Assembly (NCBI GenBank): GCA_020050965.1
Contig: JAGVJV010000242.1
Coordinates: 1 to 5,853, forward strand
From: Parachlamydiales bacterium
Lineage (GTDB): Bacteria > Chlamydiota > Chlamydiia > Chlamydiales > Rhabdochlamydiaceae
DNA length: 5,853 nt
Reading direction: 5' to 3'
Both the position numbers and the translations under genes were made by a program. How positions within the stretch are numbered: the stretch's first letter is position 1; each line of letters starts with the position of its first letter. This document shows, piece by piece, positions 1-4,640 of this stretch. The notes beneath the pieces were generated by a model. It was not told where the DNA came from. It did not search any database and was given only the letters and a program-made list of their open reading frames with translations.

Positions 1-764
1 CAAATGGGATCCACCTCACAAATGATCACACGGGCACCTAATGCTGAAAGCGAAGCCGCACAGCCTTTGCCCACGTCTCCGTAGCCCGCAATCACGGCTG
101 TCTTACCTGCAATCATCACATCTGTGGCACGTTTAAGACCGTCGAGCAATGATTCGCGACACCCATATAAATTGTCGAATTTAGACTTCGTCACCGAATT
201 ATTGACGTTAAGAGCAGGTGCTCCGAGGGTTCCTTGCGTCTCTCGTTGCATCAGAGCACGTACACCCGTTGTCGTTTCTTCTGAAATTCCACGAATATTT
301 TTAAGTAGCTCAGAATGTTTTTCATGGACGTACTGTGTTAAATCTCCTCCATCGTCTAGAATCATATTAAGAGGCGAAGAGCCAAAAAATAACGTTTGTG
401 CAATACACCACTCATACTCTTCTAATGACATCCCTTTCCAGGCAAAGACGGGAACTCCTGTTTGAACCATCGCTGCTGCTGCTTGGTCTTGAGTCGAATA
501 AATGTTACAGGAGGACCAACGGACTTCGGCTCCTAACGCGATTAATGTTTCGATCAACACGGCCGTTTGTGCTGTCATATGCAAACACCCTGCAATGCGT
601 GCGCCACGCAAAGGTTGGGACGCAGAAAATTCTTTTCTTAGAGCCATCAAACCAGGCATTTCATGCTCTGCCATTTCGATTTCCTGACGTCCCAGAAGCG
701 CCAACGCTTGCCCTTCTGGCGATTCGATAGAGAGATTGTTTTTAAGACGATAGTTTGGAATCAT
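1..764 (-). CDS. ahcY: Adenosylhomocysteinase (S-adenosyl-L-homocysteine hydrolase), N-terminal 254 codons, cut by the left window edge
   Basis: The enzyme reversibly hydrolyses S-adenosylhomocysteine to adenosine and homocysteine using tightly bound NAD+ in the cytosol, removing the product inhibitor of SAM-dependent methyltransferases. I translated the minus strand from the ATG at 764-762. It reads MIPNYRLKNN and runs open to the edge; an in-frame TAA lies about ten codons upstream and no other ATG lies between, which fixes the start. Against the human enzyme, as I remember it, the catalytic region aligns without gaps at an offset of +7. LHMT holds H62, LDDGGD holds D138, GISEETTTG holds E163, and NVNNSVTKSKFDN holds N188, K193 and D197. 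The Rossmann NAD-binding motif GYGDVGKG is at 227-234. Substitutions are N189 where human has D, and STQDQ where human has STQDH; neither removes a catalytic residue. No clear Shine-Dalgarno precedes the start. About 40% of the usual length of 430-490 residues is missing outside the window. Identification is very secure. Confidence 0.97.
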   Translation of the reverse strand, partial: MIPNYRLKNNLSIESPEGQALALLGRQEIEMAEHEMPGLMALRKEFSASQPLRGARIAGCLHMTAQTAVLIETLIALGAEVRWSSCNIYSTQDQAAAAMVQTGVPVFAWKGMSLEEYEWCIAQTLFFGSSPLNMILDDGGDLTQYVHEKHSELLKNIRGISEETTTGVRALMQRETQGTLGAPALNVNNSVTKSKFDNLYGCRESLLDGLKRATDVMIAGKTAVIAGYGDVGKGCAASLSALGARVIICEVDPI

Positions 765-802
765 AGAATCTAGGGTGTTAGAGTGAATAGATTAAAAAAA
801 TA

Positions 803-831
803 CCTATAATCTGTTAGCACTCATTTGTCTA
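803..831 (-). promoter_or_regulatory. Candidate sigma-70-type promoter of ahcY
   Basis: On the minus strand a -35-like TAGACA (831-826, 5 of 6 to TTGACA) and a -10-like TATAGG (808-803, 4 of 6 to TATAAT) are separated by exactly 17 bp. A transcript starting near 796 would have a leader of about 30 nt before the ahcY ATG at 764. This is the best-spaced promoter I could find upstream of ahcY, but it rests on hexamer matches only. If it is the main promoter, the hairpins at 865-970 lie upstream of the transcript and are not part of its leader. Confidence 0.45.
814..822. promoter_or_regulatory. Perfect CIRCE half-site inside the ahcY promoter spacer
   Basis: The plus strand reads TTAGCACTC, an exact match to the left arm of the HrcA operator CIRCE (TTAGCACTC-N9-GAGTGCTAA). 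The position expected for the right arm (832-840) reads GAATCTTGT and matches at only 3 of 9 bases, so the full inverted repeat is absent. The half-site lies within the 17-bp spacer of the candidate ahcY promoter. HrcA/CIRCE regulation is well known in Chlamydia, but HrcA normally needs both arms. Chance or a decayed operator is likely. Confidence 0.2.
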
Positions 832-864
832 GAATCTTGTTAAAGATAGGAAGTATTACCGGTG

Positions 865-901
865 GGAAGTGAGCTAGCCTGCTAAAGCTAGCACACATTC
901 C
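865..901. repeat. Imperfect hairpin upstream of ahcY (13 pairs)
   Basis: GCTAGC at 873-878 pairs with GCTAGC at 887-892 around an 8-nt loop. After an A-A mismatch (872/893) the stem continues as GTG/CAC (869-871 with 894-896). After one bulged base it closes with GGAA/TTCC (865-868 with 898-901). No U-run follows on either strand, so it does not look like an intrinsic terminator. It could be part of a structured RNA or an operator; its function is unknown. Confidence 0.5.
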
Positions 902-904
902 GTT

Positions 905-931
905 AAATGAGGGGGGAACAGGCGCTCATTT
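905..931. repeat. Hairpin with a G-rich 13-nt loop (7-bp stem)
   Basis: AAATGAG at 905-911 pairs perfectly with CTCATTT at 925-931. On the plus strand the loop starts with a run of G (911-916 is six consecutive G); on the minus strand this becomes a run of C. It is the middle of three consecutive hairpins between 865 and 970. It may be fortuitous, since a 7-bp stem with a large loop is weak. Confidence 0.35.
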
Positions 932-1003
932 TCCATAACTATAGCCTATCGCATAAGATGCCGCGCATCTCACTAATCCAGGTATTATTTTTGTTTGTAA
1001 CAT
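926..1003 (-). CDS. Possible small protein of 25 residues (hypothetical, weakly supported)
   Basis: On the minus strand an ATG at 1003-1001 opens a frame that starts MLQTKIIPGLVRCAASYAIG, continues YSYGK and ends at TGA (928-926). A GAGG-containing purine tract ends only four bases before the ATG. It is Shine-Dalgarno-like, though the spacing is short, and it lies at the foot of the 3' arm of the hairpin at 1009-1030. An in-frame stop lies a few codons upstream, so the start is defined. The peptide has no family I recognise, no clear membrane segment and one cysteine. A frame of this length occurs often by chance, and a 32-codon frame of similar quality (907-1005) lies on the opposite strand. 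I list it because of its ribosome-binding-like sequence. Confidence 0.2.
   Translation of the reverse strand: MLQTKIIPGLVRCAASYAIGYSYGK
956..970. repeat. Compact hairpin, 6-bp perfect stem with 3-nt loop
   Basis: AGATGC at 956-961 and GCATCT at 965-970 are perfect inverted repeats separated by three bases (CGC on the plus strand). There is no U-tract after it on either strand. It falls within the possible small reading frame at 926-1003, so it is either RNA structure or chance within coding sequence. Confidence 0.4.
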
Positions 1004-1008
1004 AAAAC

Positions 1009-1030
1009 CTCTTTTTGTTTATAAAAAGAG
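1009..1030 (-). terminator. Terminator-like hairpin downstream of dnaA (weak)
   Basis: An 8-bp perfect stem (1009-1016 with 1023-1030) closes a 6-nt loop. On the minus strand it reads CTCTTTTT, loop, AAAAAGAG, followed by GTTTTATG. It starts about 70 bp after the dnaA stop codon. The stem is mostly A-T and the U-tract is short, so termination would be inefficient. An alternative is that the 3' arm sequesters the GAGG upstream of the possible small frame at 1003. Confidence 0.35.
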
Positions 1031-1097
1031 TTGATATATATAAATAGTGTTTTCTTGATTTTAATTTCAACTAATCTTTACTTCAATTAATTCTTTT

Positions 1098-2453
1098 TTA
1101 ATTTTGTAATTTTTTCACAATCATCTGCCAAGCTCCTGCAATATCGCGCTGATCTTGTTCTAACGATTTTTGGACATGTTTGACGCTGGCCATGACGGTG
1201 GAATGGTCACGCGCAAACAGATCACCAATTTTCATAAAAGGCATTTTGAGTTTATCTCGGCACAGATGCATGGCGAGTTGACGTGGGAGCGCACACTCTC
1301 TTGTTTGTGATTTACCTAAAATGTCTTCCGTGCGGATGCCATAATGCTCGGCGACTGCTTGAATAATTCTGGAGGATGTTAAAGCAGACTTGAGTTCTTC
1401 TGCAAGTAAATCGGCTAATAAGGTTTTAGCGGCTGGTACGCTGAGGGCATGGACGGAGTGTTGAGAATCTAAATGGAGGCGTAAAACCAAGGCTTCAAAG
1501 GCTTTGATCAATGCCTTAGGATTACTCGTAAATGTTTCAATGAGGAAATCGACGACTTTAGGAGGAAGCGCAAAATTTAAGATGTCCGCTTTGAGTTGTA
1601 GCATATTGCGCAATTGATCGGCATGCAACGTTTTAAGAGGGAGAACGATTCCCCATTCAAAACGGCTTACCAAGCGCGGTTCGATCAGCTGCAGCTCTTG
1701 TGGCGCACAATGCGCGCTTAACACGATTTGTTTGCCTTCCAGATGCAAGGTATTAAACGTATGAAAGAACTCTTCTTGCGTCGCTCCTTTGCGTGAGAAG
1801 ACATGCACATCATCAATTAAGAGCACATCTGCATTGCGATAGGTTTGACGAAAGGTGCTCATTTCGCCGGCTCGAATGGCGGTGACGACGTGGTCTGTAA
1901 AGGTTTCAGCACGCGCATAAAGAGCTTTTAATCCGCGGGCACGAAAAGCGTGGACTAATCCCATCAGGAGATGAGTTTTTCCGGAGCCTGCTGTGCCGTA
2001 GAGATAAATGGGGTTGAAGCCTTCTGCAGCGGTTTTGGTGGGAGAGGGGGAGTCCACTATCTCATGCAGCAGTTTATAGGTGAGATCGTTATCGGGGCTG
2101 ACCACAAAATGCTGAAATAAACACAAAGGATCTAATTCATCGAATGTCAACTGAAAGCGTGTCGAGGAGTTGTCTTTGACTTTCCCTTTAAAACGTGTTT
2201 TTAAAGGGGCAGGAGGAGAATTGGCAATGGTGAGATGAACTTTGATTTTCTTGTTGTTGCCATTGATGAGCGTGGCTTGAGCCTTACTGCGCATATGCTC
2301 TTCAAACCAAAGAGCCTGAAAAGAGTCTTTAGCTTCTAAATAAAGATTGCAAGCATCGAAACGTTGAACTTTTAGACTTCTCAGCCATTTTTTGACCGTT
2401 TCTGATCCAAGTTCAGCTTCTTGTGTGTGAAGAAATTGTTCCCATGCTTGCAT
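1098..2453 (-). CDS. dnaA: Chromosomal replication initiator protein DnaA, chlamydial DnaA_1-type, 451 aa
   Basis: DnaA binds 9-mer boxes at the origin, oligomerises with ATP, melts the duplex and recruits the helicase. Domain I is residues 1-75, with W4 at the position of the conserved helicase-contact tryptophan. A short linker covers about 76-103. The AAA+ domain has Walker A GTAGSGKT (153-160), Walker B LLIDD (211-215), the TQEEFFHTFN helix (225-234) and the arginine-finger box EPRLVSRFEWG with R260 and R264. Domain IV (about 358-451) carries the PRQLAMHL and RDHSTV (415-420) signatures for DNA recognition. Sensor I reads SAHC (246-249) instead of the usual TSDR-like sequence. At sensor II the usual NVRELEG is NPKALIK (311-317), so lysine replaces the conserved arginine. 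I recall the same lysine in C. trachomatis DnaA_1. The ATG at 2453 gives the expected N-terminus; its Shine-Dalgarno is weak (AAGA). It starts 15 bp after yidC, which suggests cotranscription. Chlamydiae usually have a second dnaA elsewhere. Confidence 0.96.
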   Translation of the reverse strand: MQAWEQFLHTQEAELGSETVKKWLRSLKVQRFDACNLYLEAKDSFQALWFEEHMRSKAQATLINGNNKKIKVHLTIANSPPAPLKTRFKGKVKDNSSTRFQLTFDELDPLCLFQHFVVSPDNDLTYKLLHEIVDSPSPTKTAAEGFNPIYLYGTAGSGKTHLLMGLVHAFRARGLKALYARAETFTDHVVTAIRAGEMSTFRQTYRNADVLLIDDVHVFSRKGATQEEFFHTFNTLHLEGKQIVLSAHCAPQELQLIEPRLVSRFEWGIVLPLKTLHADQLRNMLQLKADILNFALPPKVVDFLIETFTSNPKALIKAFEALVLRLHLDSQHSVHALSVPAAKTLLADLLAEELKSALTSSRIIQAVAEHYGIRTEDILGKSQTRECALPRQLAMHLCRDKLKMPFMKIGDLFARDHSTVMASVKHVQKSLEQDQRDIAGAWQMIVKKLQN

Positions 2454-2468
2454 AGTGTATCTTGTAAC

Positions 2469-4460
2469 TTAGCGTGACTTAGCCTTTTTAGGAGTTAATT
2501 TTGTTGGGGCTGCAGGTAAGGGTTGCTTTTCCATTTGTTTAGTTGTAAACCATTGTTGTACAATACCTAAGAGCATAGAAGATAACCAATAAATGTTTAA
2601 TCCTGAGGGGAAGTTATAAAACATGATGGTAAAGACAACCGTCATCATGGTTCCCATCGTGCGTTGTTGACGCTGCTGATCTGTCATGAGCGCCGGATCT
2701 TTTGGTGCAGTCGACATGAGGCGTTGCTGAATGAACATAACGGCTCCCAATAAAAAAGGCAAAAGATGAAATTCTGTCCCGATAAAGAAAATCGGTTGAT
2801 TCCAGCGAAATAGCACGTCAGGAGCGGTCAAATCATCGATCCATCCTGGAATAAAAGGAGCTCCACGTAGGGCGAAGCTTGATTTTAGCAAGTCAAACAT
2901 TCCAATCAAAAAAGGCATTTGAATGAGGAGAGGAAGGCAACCGGAAGCAGGATTGACTCCTCGCTCTCGGTAAAGATTCATGACTTCAATTTGGGCTTTT
3001 TTGGGATCTTTCTTATACTTTTCTTGAATCGCTGTGACTTCGGGGCTGATCTGCTGCATGCGGACCATCGATTTTGTCGACCAGGTATTCAGAGGATACA
3101 GCATGAGACGTAAACAGACCGTCAGCAAGATAATGGAGAGAGCCCACGATCCTGTGAAAGAATGAAAGAGGTTCATGAGAACGAAGAGGAACTTTGCAAA
3201 GGGCTCAGAAATAAAGGTGAACCAGCCATGCATGGTTTGGCAGGCAATATAGTCAGGATTGTACCCGGTCTCTGGATTGGAGTATTTGGCGTCGACTTCT
3301 TTCAGAATGGCGGTATCAAAGGGACCTGCAAAAAGGCGAAATTCCAGCTTTCCCCCTTGGGATTTCAAAGGGAGCATCTCCATATAACCAGGTAAATTAG
3401 CGGGTTTAAAGCGCTCATAATTCTGATCGATTTCAACTAGGCGAGAGGGGAGTGTGGTACCTGGAATTGTCTGGACGCGATACCCAGAGTCGATTTCTTT
3501 CAGGGGATCAAGAATCATGCCTAAAAAGCCGTTAGAGTTACAGATCCAATCCAAGTAAACAGAAGAAACGGTGAGGGCATCTTGGGGGGGATCAATTTTT
3601 TCGACTTCAGACTTTTGATTGCGTGTCAGACGATATTTGAGGGTAGGGGCTGGACCGCCAGAAATCCATTCCACTTCGGGCACACCTGTTGTGAGCCAGA
3701 GTCCACGTCCATCGCCTTCAATTTTAATGGCTAAATTGAGGGTATAGGGAGCTTCCTGTTGCGTTCCATCTCCCAAAGAGTACGTTTTTGTGATACGACG
3801 TTGGTTTTGATTAGCTTCAAATGTAATGGAGTGTTCGTCAAAGTGTTTGACGTCATACACGAGTTCAGCGAGCTCGGGATAGTCGGACACGATATTTAAC
3901 GCGTAATACTGCGGTTTAACGCGGACGCTTTGACGAGGAGGTTGTTGAATGAGATCTCGACGCAATAAGGGATAATATCCTCCTAACGTGCCTTGTTCGT
4001 GAAGGACGAAGTCCCCTTTGGAGCTTGTGGCAGGCGTATAGTAAGGATGGGAGGGAAAATGGGCATTTTCAGGGTGAGAGTGGACCATTTCGCGGTCGAA
4101 TTCGATTTCACGTACGACGCTGAGTTCATTCTCTTTGGTATGGAAAGGGAGGTTAATTTCAGCGAGGGCGCCTCCATAGTTAGAAAAAACCAATTGTTGA
4201 TAAGGAGTTTCAAGCACGTAAAATTTTTCTTCGCTCTTCTTAGAAAAGGGACGTGTCAACGTTTGAGCGGTTTGATCTAACCATTCAGAGGGGGCAGTGG
4301 GCTCTTCTTGCTGCTTTTGCTTTTCTTTTTGAGCTTGCTTAGCTTTTTGTTGCTGTTGCCATTCTTGTTTTTTCTGGGCATTTTGGTGTTGAAAAAACAA
4401 ATTGACACCGAATAATGTGAAAGACATCGCAATCACAAAGAGGAGCGTACGTTTATCCAT
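2469..4460 (-). CDS. yidC: Membrane protein insertase YidC (Oxa1 family), 663 aa
   Basis: YidC inserts and folds inner-membrane proteins, alone or with SecYEG. The N-terminus MDKRTLLFVIAMSFTLFGVN is the uncleaved first membrane segment (about 5-23). A Q/K/E-rich, probably coiled or disordered linker follows (24-56). The large periplasmic P1 domain covers about 75-400. The conserved 60KD_IMP/Oxa1 core starts near 418. It has an amphipathic/TM2 region with the groove arginine R451 in the VCLRLMLYPL stretch, the charged cytoplasmic hairpin 458-500 (MVRMQQISPEVTAIQEKYKK), TM3 with GCLPLLIQMPFLIGMF (507-522), TM4 about 565-580, and TM5/6 about 602-637 with FPSGLNIYW. The tail (641-663) is short and basic. 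The ATG at 4460 is certain from the N-terminal signature; AAAGG ends 10 nt upstream. The protein is shorter than the roughly 790 residues I recall for C. trachomatis and longer than E. coli YidC (548). dnaA follows 15 bp downstream. Confidence 0.98.
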   Translation of the reverse strand: MDKRTLLFVIAMSFTLFGVNLFFQHQNAQKKQEWQQQQKAKQAQKEKQKQQEEPTAPSEWLDQTAQTLTRPFSKKSEEKFYVLETPYQQLVFSNYGGALAEINLPFHTKENELSVVREIEFDREMVHSHPENAHFPSHPYYTPATSSKGDFVLHEQGTLGGYYPLLRRDLIQQPPRQSVRVKPQYYALNIVSDYPELAELVYDVKHFDEHSITFEANQNQRRITKTYSLGDGTQQEAPYTLNLAIKIEGDGRGLWLTTGVPEVEWISGGPAPTLKYRLTRNQKSEVEKIDPPQDALTVSSVYLDWICNSNGFLGMILDPLKEIDSGYRVQTIPGTTLPSRLVEIDQNYERFKPANLPGYMEMLPLKSQGGKLEFRLFAGPFDTAILKEVDAKYSNPETGYNPDYIACQTMHGWFTFISEPFAKFLFVLMNLFHSFTGSWALSIILLTVCLRLMLYPLNTWSTKSMVRMQQISPEVTAIQEKYKKDPKKAQIEVMNLYRERGVNPASGCLPLLIQMPFLIGMFDLLKSSFALRGAPFIPGWIDDLTAPDVLFRWNQPIFFIGTEFHLLPFLLGAVMFIQQRLMSTAPKDPALMTDQQRQQRTMGTMMTVVFTIMFYNFPSGLNIYWLSSMLLGIVQQWFTTKQMEKQPLPAAPTKLTPKKAKSR

Positions 4461-4492
4461 TGCGCTTTAACCTTTAGAGTTTAAAAACAAAT

Positions 4493-4521
4493 AGATTATC
4501 ATAGGTTTGGGAAAGAGACAA
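4493..4521 (-). promoter_or_regulatory. Candidate promoter of the yidC-dnaA operon
   Basis: On the minus strand TTGTCT (4521-4516) can act as a -35 element. With a 17-bp spacer it leads to TAATCT (4498-4493); with a 15-bp spacer it leads to the better -10 hexamer GATAAT (4500-4495, 5 of 6 to TATAAT). Neither combination is ideal in both hexamer and spacing. The implied start lies near 4487, giving a leader of about 30 nt before the yidC ATG at 4460. It is the only reasonable candidate in the spacer between the upstream hairpin and yidC. Confidence 0.35.
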
Positions 4522-4580
4522 GTGAAATAAGGGGGATAAAAACAGGAGTTAAAGACATAAGGAATTGATTTCTAAACGAA

Positions 4581-4597
4581 TTATCAAGCTGTGATAA
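4581..4597. repeat. Short palindrome TTATCA-N5-TGATAA next to the long hairpin
   Basis: TTATCA at 4581-4586 and TGATAA at 4592-4597 are perfect inverted repeats with a 5-bp spacer (AGCTG). The element shares its last base with the outermost pair of the long hairpin at 4597-4631. It could be the second stem of a tandem terminator for the ATPase gene or an operator upstream of the yidC promoter, which starts about 60 bp further on. It matches no operator consensus that I know. Confidence 0.45.
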
Positions 4598-4631
4598 CGC
4601 GAAGCGTTTGGAGGCCCCAAACGCTTCGCGT
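4597..4631 (-). terminator. 15-bp perfect hairpin just after the ATPase gene, probable terminator
   Basis: Positions 4597-4611 pair perfectly with 4617-4631, leaving a 5-nt loop (4612-4616). The arm contains GCGAAGCGTTTGG. It begins 9 bp after the TAG of the ATPase gene, as expected for transcript termination before yidC. On the minus strand it is followed by TTATCACAGC rather than a run of U, so it is not a textbook intrinsic terminator. On the plus strand the following sequence is TCATGAAAAA, also without U. An alternative is a dispersed palindromic element or a transcript-stabilising hairpin. Confidence 0.55.
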
Positions 4632-4640
4632 CATGAAAAA

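Larger units (their letters stand above)
765..1097. other. 333-bp intergenic region between dnaA and ahcY
   Basis: This spacer contains no gene I can assign with confidence. Reading in the direction of transcription, it holds an AT-rich stretch after the dnaA stop (about 1031-1097), a terminator-like hairpin (1009-1030), a possible 25-codon frame (926-1003), three successive hairpins (956-970, 905-931, 865-901), and the candidate ahcY promoter (803-831). I looked for tRNA, 4.5S/SRP RNA, RNase P RNA, tmRNA, 6S RNA and SAM or SAH riboswitch signatures and recognised none. The middle part (about 850-975) is visibly richer in G+C than the flank next to dnaA, which fits either a structured RNA or a decayed gene. 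Confidence 0.6.

Noticed and set aside
124..730. Plus-strand frames of 61-113 codons at 124-465, 398-730 and 502-687
   Set aside because: They are antisense to ahcY, whose minus-strand translation matches the family throughout; the plus-strand peptides have no recognisable domain.
765..1000. Known SAH or SAM riboswitch, 4.5S RNA, RNase P RNA, 6S RNA or tRNA upstream of ahcY
   Set aside because: None of the conserved core sequences of these RNAs that I know is present on either strand.
907..1005. Plus-strand 32-codon frame beginning MRGEQALIFH
   Set aside because: There is no ribosome-binding sequence, the strand is opposite to all neighbours, and the length is expected by chance.
1029..1072. 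Inverted repeat AGTTGA/TCAACT across the AT-rich stretch after dnaA
   Set aside because: Six bases separated by more than 30 bp in low-complexity AT-rich sequence is expected by chance.
4193..4202. DnaA-box-like TGTTGATAA (reverse TTATCAACA)
   Set aside because: It differs from TTATNCACA at a conserved position and lies alone inside yidC; no cluster of boxes is present, so there is no evidence of an origin.
2919..4280. Plus-strand frames at 2919-3113, 3162-3395 and 3993-4280, and a minus-strand frame at 3983-4213
   Set aside because: All lie within yidC in other frames and have no family features; they are shadows of a real gene.
4589..4597. TGTGATAA near the long hairpin as a DnaA box
   Set aside because: It is one base short of the 9-mer TTATCCACA and is better explained by the TTATCA-N5-TGATAA palindrome.
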